Source: Oxalobacteraceae bacterium UBA4003
Lineage (GTDB): Bacteria > Pseudomonadota > Gammaproteobacteria > Burkholderiales > Burkholderiaceae_D
Length of the DNA stretch: 27,967 nt
NCBI GenBank assembly: GCA_002384815.1
Contig: DGBN01000048.1
Location: 1 to 27,967 of the forward strand
Direction of reading: 5' to 3'
Shown: positions 16,762-24,791 of the stretch, piece by piece
How positions within the stretch are numbered: position 1 is the stretch's first letter
Layout of the letters: each line of letters starts with the position of its first letter
Made by a program: the position numbers and the translations under genes
The notes under the pieces: generated by a model
Seen by the model: the letters and a program-made list of their open reading frames with translations, nothing else
What the model was told of the DNA's origin: nothing
Database searches by the model: none

Positions 16762-17979
16762 TCAGACGTTCTTTTTGCCTGACATGCGCACCGCCAATGC
16801 CGCCAATGATGAAACGGTTGCCAGTGCTACCACGCCAGCCCAACCCCATTGCGCCAGCATCAAGCTACCCAATGCAGCGCCGCTTGCCATGCCGATAAAC
16901 ATGCCGGTGAATAAGAGCGCATTCAAACGGCTGCGCGATGCCGGGTCGATGCCGAACACAACGGTCTGATGCGCAACCAGCGTGGCCTGTATGCCGAAAT
17001 CGAAGCCGATTGCGCTGACGACGATCAATGTCAGTTGCACATGTGGCGGCACCAATGGCGCAAGCCACATCACGGCAAACGACACGGCAGCCAATCCCGC
17101 ACCAAGACGCGTCACCAACTCAGGGCCGCGCCTGTCCGCAAGGCGACCAGCCAATGGTGCAGCGAGTGCACCGGCTGCGCCAGCCAGGCCGAAGGCACCG
17201 GCTGCTGCGCTGCCAAGGTGGAAAGGTGCGGCGTGCAACATCACGGCCAGTGTCGACCAGAATGCACTGAAGCCAACTGCCAGCAAGCCTTGTGCATAAG
17301 CAGCCTGACGCAACTTGCCGTGACGACGCCACAGATCAATCATGGAGGCTAGCAGTGCGCCATATCCCAACTGCGTTGTCGGATGGAAGCGTGGCAGCCC
17401 GCGCCATATCGCGACCACCACCAATGCGACGCTGATTGCAGCCGCAACATACACAGCACGCCAGCCAAACTCTTCTGCACCAAAACCGCTGATGACGCGC
17501 GACAGCAAGATGCCGAGCAACAAACCTGTCATCACCGTGCCGACAATTTTGCCGCGATGCGCTTCCGGTGCCAGTGTTGCCGCTGCCGGAATGATGTCTT
17601 GCGCCATCGTCGCGGTCAGCCCAATCACCAGGCTGGTGGCGAGTAACCATGTGACGTTGGGTGCCAGGCCGCTGAATAACAAGGCCAATGCCAGCAAGGC
17701 GGCTTTCACCAGAATGATGTTGCGTCTGTCGTAGCGATCGCCCAAAGGTGCCAGCAACAGAATACCCAGCGCATAACCCAGTTGCGTCAGCGTCGGCACC
17801 AGCCCGATCATGCGATCGCTGGCATGAATATCCGCACCCAGCACGCCCAGCATAGGTTGACTGTAATACAGCGAAGCCACGCTCAAACCTGCTCCGGCGG
17901 ATAAAAGCAGGATCAGGGAAGCCGGCAGCGCAGGTTTGTCGGTAGTGATGCTTGTATTTGTAGATTGAATAAGCAACAT
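16762..17979 (-). CDS. MFS transporter (probable drug/metabolite exporter)
   Basis: A major facilitator superfamily permease of 405 residues from the ATG at 17979, with twelve hydrophobic helices. A GTG at 18054 would add 25 residues, but those are hydrophilic and unlike the family. The TM2-TM3 loop motif A is LAPLGDRYDRRNIILV, and a degenerate copy, GRLADRRGPELV, lies between TM8 and TM9. The SLYYSQPMLG sequence in TM1 is typical of a widespread subgroup of uncharacterised exporters often found divergent from a LysR regulator, as here. The substrate is unknown. Confidence 0.88.
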   Translation of the reverse strand: MLLIQSTNTSITTDKPALPASLILLLSAGAGLSVASLYYSQPMLGVLGADIHASDRMIGLVPTLTQLGYALGILLLAPLGDRYDRRNIILVKAALLALALLFSGLAPNVTWLLATSLVIGLTATMAQDIIPAAATLAPEAHRGKIVGTVMTGLLLGILLSRVISGFGAEEFGWRAVYVAAAISVALVVVAIWRGLPRFHPTTQLGYGALLASMIDLWRRHGKLRQAAYAQGLLAVGFSAFWSTLAVMLHAAPFHLGSAAAGAFGLAGAAGALAAPLAGRLADRRGPELVTRLGAGLAAVSFAVMWLAPLVPPHVQLTLIVVSAIGFDFGIQATLVAHQTVVFGIDPASRSRLNALLFTGMFIGMASGAALGSLMLAQWGWAGVVALATVSSLAALAVRMSGKKNV

Positions 17980-18061
17980 GATTAAATTTCCGTATTGACG
18001 ATGGATTGTATTGTCCTCGCTGTGATACGGGCTTGGTAGTAGCCTTGAATGCACATTTGTT

Positions 18062-18076
18062 ATACGCTTAACGTAT
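18062..18076. promoter_or_regulatory. candidate LysR operator in divergent promoter
   Basis: An inverted repeat, ATACG-CTTAA-CGTAT, overlaps the start codon of the LysR gene in the 95-bp divergent region. LysR proteins often bind imperfect dyads with T-N11-A symmetry here; the assignment is inference. Confidence 0.35.
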
Positions 18077-19043
18077 GACGAAAGCAGAAAAACAATCCGG
18101 CAATCCGGGCGTAGACCGGATAGAACTCATGCAAACCTTTGTCCGCATCGTCGAGACGGGGAGCTTGTCGGCCGCCGCCGAGCAGCTAAAAACAAGCCAG
18201 CCCACGGTCAGCCGTCGCCTGCAGACGCTGGAGCGCACGCTGGGTTTGCGCCTGCTGCAGCGATCCACGCACGTGATGAAACTCACGGAAGATGGCGAAC
18301 GCTGCTTCGCGCATGCCAAGGATTTGCTGGATAACTGGAAGGCGATGGAAGCCGATCTGCGCGGCACGCAGGATGAGCCGGAAGGCACCTTACGCGTATT
18401 GGTGCCGCATGCGCTTGGTCAAGACCAGTTGATTGTCCCCTTAGTTGATTACCTCAATCGTTTTCCGGGCGTATCGGTCGAATGGTTATTGCATGATCGC
18501 CGTCCTGACTTTATTGCGGAAGGAATCGACTGCGCGATTCAGGTAGGCGTGGTTGATAACCCATCGGTTGTCGCTATCAAGCTTTTCGAGTTGCCCCGCG
18601 TCGTCGTGGCATCGCCTGCACTAATGCAGGACAGGACGTTTCATTTTCCGGTGGAAGAATTGCAGACCTTGCCTTGGCTGGCACTGCGTACTTTTTATCG
18701 GGATGAAGTTGAGATCACGAGGCAAGCAGATGGGCAATCGCATCGCTTTGCCATACAACCGCGCATGAGTACAGATAGTCTGTATGCGCTGCGCAATGCC
18801 GCATTGTCAGGCTTGGGTGCGTGTCTTGCGTCGGCGTGGCTGGTTGCTGATGATATAGAGCAGGGACGCTTGCTGCATCTGGTGCCTGAGTGGCGCGCAT
18901 CGCCGCTACCCTTCTATCTGGTCTATCCATATGCTCGATATTATCCGGCGCGCTTGCGTCTATTTATGGAAACCGTGCGTGCAATGATGCCCTTGATCGA
19001 AGAAAAAACGTCCGAAGTCCTCACCAGGAAAAAGCAGCACTGA
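18075..19043 (+). CDS. LysR-family transcriptional regulator
   Basis: A 322-residue regulator with an N-terminal winged helix-turn-helix (about residues 16-75; LMQTFVRIVETGSLSAAAEQ, then TSQPTVSRRLQTLE) and a C-terminal effector-binding domain from about residue 100. It is divergent from the MFS exporter gene, the usual arrangement for a local activator or repressor of the transporter. No Shine-Dalgarno sequence precedes the ATG. The family often begins near residue 14-19, but no suitable downstream start codon has a better context. The effector is unknown. Confidence 0.9.
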   Translation: MTKAEKQSGNPGVDRIELMQTFVRIVETGSLSAAAEQLKTSQPTVSRRLQTLERTLGLRLLQRSTHVMKLTEDGERCFAHAKDLLDNWKAMEADLRGTQDEPEGTLRVLVPHALGQDQLIVPLVDYLNRFPGVSVEWLLHDRRPDFIAEGIDCAIQVGVVDNPSVVAIKLFELPRVVVASPALMQDRTFHFPVEELQTLPWLALRTFYRDEVEITRQADGQSHRFAIQPRMSTDSLYALRNAALSGLGACLASAWLVADDIEQGRLLHLVPEWRASPLPFYLVYPYARYYPARLRLFMETVRAMMPLIEEKTSEVLTRKKQH

Positions 19044-19244
19044 CTTTTTGCAGCAGGCTGCTACAAAGTGACAGTTGGCAATTAACAATCGGCAACCTGG
19101 TGAGTCCGGCGTGACTATCGGGAGTGGAAGCGGGCAGTTCGTCGGCCCAAAGCAAAGACAGCCTTCGCCGCTACATTCAACGATACGTCAAACGCATCGA
19201 GTAGCGTCTGTGCAAAACAGCTACCCGGGAAAACCTTTGCGCAT

Positions 19245-19266
19245 AAAAAACCAGCCGGAGCTGGTT
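19245..19266 (-). terminator. Rho-independent terminator for small ORF
   Basis: The stem AACCAGC/GCTGGTT (19249-19255 and 19260-19266) with a four-base loop is followed on the minus strand by six T residues (19250-19245). It lies about 50 bp downstream of the 25-codon ORF stop and belongs to no other minus-strand gene. Confidence 0.75.
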
Positions 19267-19315
19267 GTTGGTGTAGCTGATGTTCAGGCACAGAGCAACT
19301 ATCTGCTCGCGCTCG

Positions 19316-19393
19316 TTAAGGATTCATATATAAGGAGATCGCGGTAACGCCGATAACAAATATCGTAAGGATAATTCTCCACTTCGTGTTCAT
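19316..19393 (-). CDS. 25-aa single-span membrane peptide
   Basis: A short ORF I found by translating the minus strand in an otherwise gene-free 489-bp interval (19044-19532). It starts with ATG and encodes 25 residues: a basic N-terminus (MNTKWR), an uninterrupted hydrophobic stretch of about 13 residues (IILTIFVIGVTAI), and a SLYMNP tail, predicted as one membrane helix. GGAG with a five-base spacer precedes the ATG. A TATACT -10 element lies upstream, and a strong intrinsic terminator follows about 50 bp after the TAA. I do not recognise the family. Comparable tiny membrane peptides often bind larger membrane complexes; that role here is speculation. Confidence 0.65.
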   Translation of the reverse strand: MNTKWRIILTIFVIGVTAISLYMNP

Positions 19394-19421
19394 ATTTGCT
19401 CCATAGATAATTCAAGAGCGC

Positions 19422-19449
19422 AGTATAACCAAGCCTTGTATGAAGCGAA
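19422..19449 (-). promoter_or_regulatory. candidate sigma-70 promoter of small ORF
   Basis: Minus strand: TATACT (19427-19422) matches the -10 consensus at five of six bases. A weaker TTCGCT (19449-19444) sits 16 bp upstream as -35. The expected start would leave a leader of about 20-25 bases before the 25-codon ORF. Confidence 0.5.
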
Positions 19450-19532
19450 ATATTTGTTGCAGTGTTTACCGATAAAAGTTTGGTCGCTGACTTTGCCGCC
19501 GCCTGTAATCAGGCTGCAATTGAAATCACCGC

Positions 19533-19916
19533 CTACGCAGTGAGGGCAAAGCGTTGCTGCAGATAGGCAATGATCTCGCGGGAGCCGTACAGCCAGCGCA
19601 CCTCGTTCTCTTCGTCGGTGATTTTCAGGCACGGCACTTTGCTGCTGCCACCTTGCGCCAACAGCGCTTGACGATTTTCTGTTGAATGCTGGGCATCGCG
19701 CTTGTCTATATTCAATGAAAGTCGGCGCATTTCCTGGCGCACCTTGATGCAAAAAGGGCAGGTGGAAAATTGATACAAGGCCAATTGCTCGCACTCGGCA
19801 TCGACGCGCGTCTGGTCGCTTGCGGTGCGCACCAAGCCCTTGGGTTTGGTCATCTGCTCCTTCAGAAGTAGAAATGGGCCAAGAATCAGTCGTACCAGCT
19901 TAAAAAAATACTTCAT
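19533..19916 (-). CDS. glutaredoxin-like (GST N-terminal fold) protein, membrane-anchored
   Basis: A 127-residue thioredoxin-fold protein. Residues 3-18 form a short hydrophobic anchor or uncleaved signal. A glutaredoxin fold then follows, with active site Cys53-Pro-Phe-Cys56 (FSTCPFCIKVR), the cis-Pro motif SSKVPCLKI, and the C-terminal GSREIIAYLQQRF. Dithiol glutaredoxins reduce disulfides with glutathione; the added N-terminal segment suggests membrane attachment. AAGG six bases before the ATG supports the start. It lies 131 bp downstream of the DUF2214 gene, past a terminator-like hairpin. Confidence 0.85.
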   Translation of the reverse strand: MKYFFKLVRLILGPFLLLKEQMTKPKGLVRTASDQTRVDAECEQLALYQFSTCPFCIKVRQEMRRLSLNIDKRDAQHSTENRQALLAQGGSSKVPCLKITDEENEVRWLYGSREIIAYLQQRFALTA

Positions 19917-19967
19917 TGATGCCTTATTGTGATTTGAGTGGAGGGTTTGAGCAGAACTTCAACATGC

Positions 19968-19998
19968 AGAAAAGGGCGGTTGAGCCGCACCGCCTTTT
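19968..19998 (-). terminator. hairpin terminator after DUF2214 gene
   Basis: GGCGGT (19975-19980) pairs with ACCGCC (19989-19994) around an eight-base loop, flanked by A-rich and T-rich runs so that it could work in both directions. It lies about 50 bp after the DUF2214 stop, on the minus strand. Confidence 0.55.
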
Positions 19999-20047
19999 GC
20001 TTTGTTTTTTATAGCCAGAGGGGAGACGTCCTCTATTTGCGCCATCC

Positions 20048-20503
20048 TTAACTACCCATGTAGCCAACGCCTTTGGCCATCATCGCAGCACATAGAATAA
20101 TCAGCGCCAGCAAAGCCAATTCAACATGAATGATCATGCGCAGCTTGCGGTTTTGCGCATCGGTCAATGTCGGAACAATGCCTTGCTTCAGTGACTTACC
20201 CCATTTGATGAAGGTGACAGTTGGCTGGATGGAAATCAGGCCGACGATGATGAATAGAATCATCTTCGCGATGAACGGTGCGCTGTGCATGTAGTAGTCT
20301 GTGCCTTTTTCAAAATACATCGCGCGCAAACCGCCGATGATTAGAATCAGGATGGCGGATACGCCGTAGATGGCGTCGTAGATTTGGATTTTTCTTGCGG
20401 AGGTGATCGTCAGCGGCTGCTTGAGTATCAGCATTTCTGCCGAAAGAATAAGCATAATTATGACGAATGCTATGTGATGTAGGAATGCGACGAAGGCGTT
20501 CAT
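20048..20503 (-). CDS. DUF2214 family membrane protein
   Basis: A 151-residue integral membrane protein with four hydrophobic helices (about residues 3-22, 44-58, 76-94 and 125-144). The family features NAFVAFLHHIAFV, ITSARKIQIYDAIYG, GLRAMYFEKGTDYYMHSAPF and QPTVTFIKWGKSL are clear. The function is unknown; conserved histidines in the first helix hint at haem or metal binding, but that is speculation. GGAAG five bases before the ATG at 20503 decides the start over one 14 codons upstream. It lies 53 bp downstream of the split AT-rich gene. Confidence 0.85.
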   Translation of the reverse strand: MNAFVAFLHHIAFVIIMLILSAEMLILKQPLTITSARKIQIYDAIYGVSAILILIIGGLRAMYFEKGTDYYMHSAPFIAKMILFIIVGLISIQPTVTFIKWGKSLKQGIVPTLTDAQNRKLRMIIHVELALLALIILCAAMMAKGVGYMGS

Positions 20504-20556
20504 ATATCTTCCATTCGGTTGAACTAAATAATGACTACCTATCAACTCACTTAGTG

Positions 20557-21501
20557 TTAGGCGGCATCTTGAAGATTGTTTAAACGGCCTAAGTATTTGT
20601 GCGTTACTTCGATTTGCTTTTCATAAACTGCTTTATCAGCCTTCTCTATAAAGCAACGGAAGTCTCGTTCGGCCTGCAAAAAATCTTGTTTTTTCTTTAG
20701 ATTAATTAAGCCAAGACAAAAGTGTAATTGGTATTTATCAGGCTCCTCTTCAAGAATTCGAGCAATGAATTCTTCGATTTCTATTGATAGTTCATCGCTG
20801 TCATCAAGTGAAAAGGCTGCGCGATAATTTTTATATGCAACATCAAGATTTCCAGAGTAAGCGGCTAGAAAAGCCAATGAATACTTATTGTGAGGTGCTT
20901 TCGGTAATTGAATACTGGTTAATCTAATTAAGCGTTGGCTTTCCTCAACGTCTCTTCTTAATAAGAATGCGCAAGTGGCTCGAAAGGTAAGCACCTCTGG
21001 AAGCATTTCACATTCCTTGGGTACCGCAACTATCAAATCTTCCACAGCGGTTAAATAATGATTAGAGTTTTCAGTGCGCCACTTCCAAAATTGCACCCGA
21101 ACTGCATGTAACATGAAATTGGTTAGCCTGTCTGGAATGAGGTTTATTAACTTCTCGGTTCCAGGAATCTCGGTTTGTTTTCTTACTATCTTTAGCGAAC
21201 TGTAAATTGATCTTATGAGTTCTATGGCTTCTTCGGTTTGTCCAGAAATAAAGAGTGCAACGGATATTGTGTATTTCGCCCCCGTGGCAAATTGCTGACT
21301 CGTTAATTCAAAACCTTCCAGATCTTGCTTGCAGTCGATCATCGATTCCATCGGTAATAGATGGTTCATTTCCTGCTGAAGCAATTTTTTATTCGCTTCG
21401 TTGGTCAGGGCATGAGAAACCATGCTGACGATTCGAAGAACATAGAACTCTTTGCCTTTATGGTTTCTCGTACGTATGTCGCCATAGAGGACGAAACGCA
21501 T
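20557..21501 (-). CDS. downstream fragment of frameshifted alpha/beta-TPR protein
   Basis: The first ATG in this frame is at 21501 (314 residues), but the frame stays open to a TGA at 21796-21798. That upstream part encodes a membrane helix (NAVFLSSFLVIYFVF) and an alpha/beta segment. The 5' end of the intact gene therefore lies in the neighbouring frame. The alpha/beta module has the pattern GFLLVI, helix, FKVFLLP, helix, MRFVLYGDI, GKEFYVL; loosely it resembles TolB-N/FlgO-like folds. Residues from about 70 to the end are helical, with TPR-like repeats (KYSLAFLAAYSGNLDVAYKN and YQLHFCLGLINLKKKQDFLQ). It is clearly more AT-rich than glnS. I do not recognise the family. Confidence 0.6.
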   Translation of the reverse strand: MRFVLYGDIRTRNHKGKEFYVLRIVSMVSHALTNEANKKLLQQEMNHLLPMESMIDCKQDLEGFELTSQQFATGAKYTISVALFISGQTEEAIELIRSIYSSLKIVRKQTEIPGTEKLINLIPDRLTNFMLHAVRVQFWKWRTENSNHYLTAVEDLIVAVPKECEMLPEVLTFRATCAFLLRRDVEESQRLIRLTSIQLPKAPHNKYSLAFLAAYSGNLDVAYKNYRAAFSLDDSDELSIEIEEFIARILEEEPDKYQLHFCLGLINLKKKQDFLQAERDFRCFIEKADKAVYEKQIEVTHKYLGRLNNLQDAA

Positions 21502-21676
21502 TTTGCACTGCGCTTTTAAATTTTTTGCCTGTTCCAGATTTTCAATACTCTTACTTATTCTTGCAGGTAACAGGAATACTTTAAATTTTAGAGATGTTTG
21601 AGATTCGTTAAGAGCAGTTTTAATTGATTCGTAGAAATCATTTTCTAATCTTGCTTGTTCCGCTTTAGTCTCAGTT

Positions 21677-21931
21677 TTAATTACTAATAGAAATCCAATG
21701 GTGTCTCGCGGACAGTAAGGTAATCGGAAGACAAAATAGATAACTAAAAAAGATGATAGAAAAACGGCATTGACGATAAAAAAAAAAGGGCCAGCTCACC
21801 AATGGCAGATTCGCAAATCCTGCCGAATATATTGATATTGCACAAATTGCTGAGGCGATTAGCGAGATTGCGAGTCTTGCCCACCACTTGTGAGCATGAG
21901 GAACTAATTGATCTAAAAGGGCTTCGATCAT
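21677..21931 (-). pseudogene. 5' fragment of the same frameshifted gene
   Basis: An 84-codon frame starting 2 bp after the glnS stop. Its first 48 residues form a coherent start: an acidic helix (MIEALLDQLVPHAHKWW), then a membrane helix (ARLAISLIASAICAISIY) and SAGFANLPLVSWP. After the ten-T run the frame turns into a nonsense tail ending at 21677. Removing one T at 21778-21787 joins it to the downstream frame and gives one 457-residue protein with two membrane segments, an alpha/beta module and TPR-like helices. Sequencing error, recent inactivation, phase variation and transcript slippage all remain possible. Confidence 0.6.
21778..21787. repeat. ten-base A/T homopolymer at frameshift
   Basis: The plus strand has ten A (ten T on the coding strand). 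The upstream frame reads CCC TTT TTT TTT T and the downstream frame needs exactly nine T, so one base is in excess. Such tracts slip during replication and transcription. Confidence 0.9.
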
Positions 21932-21933
21932 GG

Positions 21934-23694
21934 TTACTTAGCCCAACCGTCCTTCAACGTCACCACCCGATTAAACACAGGCTTCCCAGCCTTGCTGTCC
22001 ACACTATCCGCAACAAAATATCCGTGACGTTCAAACTGCAGTTTCTCATCCGGCTGCACTGCTGCGACGCCGGGTTCTACAAACGCTTTCACAATTTCTT
22101 TTGAGTTTGGATTCAACGCGAGTTTGAAGTCCTTGCCACCTGCGTCCGGATGCGCATCGGTGAAGAGGCGGTCGTACAAACGTACTTCGGCTTCCAGCGC
22201 GTGTGCGGCGCTGACCCAGTGCAGGTTGCCTTTGACTTTGTAATTGGCGGAGCCTTCGGTGCCGGATTTGCTGTCGGGGAAATAGGTGCAGTGGACGGCG
22301 ATGATGTTGCCGTCTGCATCTTTATCCGCGCCCACGCATTCAACCACGTAGCCGTAACGCAGGCGTACCTTGTTGCCGGGGAAGAGGCGGAAGTAGCCTT
22401 TGCTTGGCACTTCCATAAAGTCTTCTTGTTCTATCCACAGTTCTTTGCTGATCGGGAATGTGCGGTTGCCGCGTTCCGGATGATGTGGATGGATAGGTGC
22501 GGTGCATTCGACTGTTTCGCCTTCAGGGAAATTGTCGATGATCAGTTTGAGTGGACGCAGTACGGCGATGGCGCGCGGTGCTTTTTCATCGAGGTCGTCG
22601 CGCAGTGCGCCTTCCAGCGTGCTCATGTCGATCCAGCTATCAACCTTGGCGACGCCTATGCGTTCTGCAAAGAGTTGTATAGCTTCCGGCGTAAAACCGC
22701 GGCGACGGATGCCGACGATGGTTGGCATGCGTGGATCGTCCCAGCCATCGACGATGTTTTCTTCCACCAGTTGCAGCAGCTTGCGTTTGCTGGTGATGGC
22801 GTAGGTCAGGTTGAGGCGTGCGAATTCGTATTGATGCGGCAGCGGTTTGCTGAAGAAGCCGCCTTCCGCTGTGCGCTCCAGTATCCAGTCGTAGAACGGG
22901 CGGTGATCCTGGAATTCCAACGTGCAAATCGAGTGCGTGATGTTTTCAATCGCGTCTTCCAATGGGTGCGCGTAGTCGTACATCGGGTAGACGCACCATT
23001 TGTCGCCGGTGCGATGGTGATGCGCGTGACGGATGCGGTAGATCGCGGGGTCGCGCATGTTCATGTTGGGCGAGGCCATGTCGATCCTGGCGCGCAGGAT
23101 GTGTACACCATCCTTGAATTCGCCAGCCTTCATGCGGCGGAACAGGTCCAGAGATTCTGCAGCAGGACGATCGCGGAAAGGCGAGTTCTTGCCGGGTTCG
23201 CCAAAGTTGCCGCGATTCTTTTGCATGTCGTCAGCGGATTGGCTGTCGACGTAGGCGTGACCGGCGGTGATCAGGTATTCGGCCATTTCATACAACTGGT
23301 CGAAATAGTCGCTGGCGAAATACAGATGTTCCTTGTCGCCGTCTTTCCAGTCGAAGCCCAGCCATTTGACGCTGTCTATGATGGTGTCTACGTATTCCTG
23401 TTCTTCCCTGGTCGGATTGGTATCGTCGAAGCGCAGGTTGCAGCGGCCGGCGTAATCGCGCGCGAGGCCGAAGTTGAGGCAGATCGATTTGGCGTGGCCG
23501 ATGTGCAGGTAACCGTTAGGCTCCGGCGGGAAGCGGGTGATGACGGTAGGCAGCGGCTGGCCGTCTTTGCCTGTGCGCTTTTCATGTTTGCCGGCGGCGA
23601 GATCGGCTTCGATGATGCCGCGCAGGAAATTGGATGAGGCCGGGTTGGCTGGCGTGCTGCCGTTGCTGCTGCCGTTTTTTGAATCGTTGCTCAT
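21934..23694 (-). CDS. glnS: glutaminyl-tRNA synthetase
   Basis: Class I aminoacyl-tRNA synthetase of 586 residues that charges tRNA-Gln. The ATP-binding HIGH motif is at about residues 64-67 in PPEPNGYLHIGHAKS. The second motif appears as TSKRK near residues 301-305 (VMSKRK in E. coli). LRFDDTNPTREEQEYVD, the anticodon-binding beta-barrels and the C-terminal domain are intact. A 45-residue low-complexity N-terminal extension (Ser/Asn/Gly-rich) is typical of betaproteobacteria. The AT-rich split gene begins 2 bp after its stop and is probably read from the same transcript. Confidence 0.97.
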   Translation of the reverse strand: MSNDSKNGSSNGSTPANPASSNFLRGIIEADLAAGKHEKRTGKDGQPLPTVITRFPPEPNGYLHIGHAKSICLNFGLARDYAGRCNLRFDDTNPTREEQEYVDTIIDSVKWLGFDWKDGDKEHLYFASDYFDQLYEMAEYLITAGHAYVDSQSADDMQKNRGNFGEPGKNSPFRDRPAAESLDLFRRMKAGEFKDGVHILRARIDMASPNMNMRDPAIYRIRHAHHHRTGDKWCVYPMYDYAHPLEDAIENITHSICTLEFQDHRPFYDWILERTAEGGFFSKPLPHQYEFARLNLTYAITSKRKLLQLVEENIVDGWDDPRMPTIVGIRRRGFTPEAIQLFAERIGVAKVDSWIDMSTLEGALRDDLDEKAPRAIAVLRPLKLIIDNFPEGETVECTAPIHPHHPERGNRTFPISKELWIEQEDFMEVPSKGYFRLFPGNKVRLRYGYVVECVGADKDADGNIIAVHCTYFPDSKSGTEGSANYKVKGNLHWVSAAHALEAEVRLYDRLFTDAHPDAGGKDFKLALNPNSKEIVKAFVEPGVAAVQPDEKLQFERHGYFVADSVDSKAGKPVFNRVVTLKDGWAK

Positions 23695-23824
23695 GGATGC
23701 TTGTGCCTTGCTGGGTGCGCAATATTAAGAAGTAACGAGCATTTTACCCGAGCGGCTACGGTGCCTGCGCACTATATAAAAGAGGGCTGGAAATTCGCCG
23801 CATCCCTTGTCGAGTTACCCTGGA

Positions 23825-24544
23825 TTACGACTTGGCGACGCCCTTCGGCATGTTCTTCCTCTTGTGCATCGCGCCACGCTCTATGTACATCAGGTAGAGC
23901 AGGATGCAGATAGGCAGCAGCAGCGCATAGAAGCCGGCGAACTGATAGGCGAAGGCTGCGCCGATGGCGCCGATGGCGAAGGCGACCACCGGCCACAGGA
24001 ATTTGATGCAGCGGCGCTTGATGTTCTCATCCGCTGCGCCGCGGAGGACGTCGACCGAATCGATCACGAGCTGGGTGACGTTACCCGTCATCATGGCAGT
24101 TGGCGCCAGATGCGACAGCAGCAACCTGCCGGCTGCACTGTGTGTGCCCATTGCCGTCGAGCCTATGATGCCGGCGATTTCAGCCATGAGTGTTGGTTCG
24201 GAACCGATCGGGCTCGCCATTGTGCCCGCCACCATGAAGGCGATCAGCAAGACCAGTTGCAGGATGTAGGCGTACCACAGCGCATGCAGGTTGAATTTCA
24301 ACAGCACGGCGACCATCAGGCGGGTGAACACGACGCCGAAGACGAAGGCAGGGAAGGCGAGAATTTTGAGGAGCAGCGAACCACCTTGCGGATTGGCCAG
24401 TTCCGCGCCGATCAGCACAAAGTTGCCGGTGACGTGGGCGGTAAACAATCCAAACAGTGCGACGAAACCTAAGGTATCTACATAGCCGGCGAGAAAGCCG
24501 AGGCTGCTGTTTTGTATCTTGTGACGAAGCTCACTGCGTTTCAT
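23825..24544 (-). CDS. DUF1275 (YoaK-like) membrane protein
   Basis: A 239-residue integral membrane protein of unknown function with about six hydrophobic helices. The family signature GFLAGYVDTLGFVALFGLFT-AHVTGN lies at residues 17-45, and MGTHSAAGRL and APTAMMTGNVTQL follow. GGAG six bases before the ATG at 24544 favours that start over one at 24562. It is separated from glnS by 130 bp and from the GGT-like gene by about 250 bp, and is probably transcribed alone. Confidence 0.88.
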   Translation of the reverse strand: MKRSELRHKIQNSSLGFLAGYVDTLGFVALFGLFTAHVTGNFVLIGAELANPQGGSLLLKILAFPAFVFGVVFTRLMVAVLLKFNLHALWYAYILQLVLLIAFMVAGTMASPIGSEPTLMAEIAGIIGSTAMGTHSAAGRLLLSHLAPTAMMTGNVTQLVIDSVDVLRGAADENIKRRCIKFLWPVVAFAIGAIGAAFAYQFAGFYALLLPICILLYLMYIERGAMHKRKNMPKGVAKS

Positions 24545-24742
24545 TGACTCTCCAGTATGCAATGCAGCATTCGAACTGCACGACCATCATTACCTTTTGA
24601 TGAGAACCCGAACTACCCAGAGCTACACGATAGCGCAAGAATCGCGTGCGCGGGGCGTTCGGTTCAAGTCAAATTGATGTTCTCACAAAGGAATGACGCT
24701 GGTATGACTGGAGCCTTCCATATGCTGCAAATTCAGGCAAAT

Positions 24743-24771
24743 GCTCCGAATTGCATGAGCAATGTCGGAGC
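24743..24771 (-). terminator. hairpin after GGT-like gene
   Basis: GCTCCGA-ATTGC (24743-24754) pairs with GCAAT-G-TCGGAGC (24759-24771): twelve base pairs, one bulged G and a four-base loop. It begins about 20 bp after the GGT-like stop. The T-run is weak (ATTTG on the minus strand), so it could also be an mRNA 3' structure. Confidence 0.5.
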
Positions 24772-24791
24772 TTTGCAACGACAGCGTGCAA

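Noticed and set aside
19075..19347. 90-codon plus-strand ORF after the LysR gene
   Set aside because: No ribosome-binding site, low-complexity translation, and it overlaps the better-supported minus-strand small ORF and terminator.
22150..23637. 495-codon plus-strand ORF
   Set aside because: Antisense shadow of glnS; the codon bias of the real gene leaves the opposite frame open.
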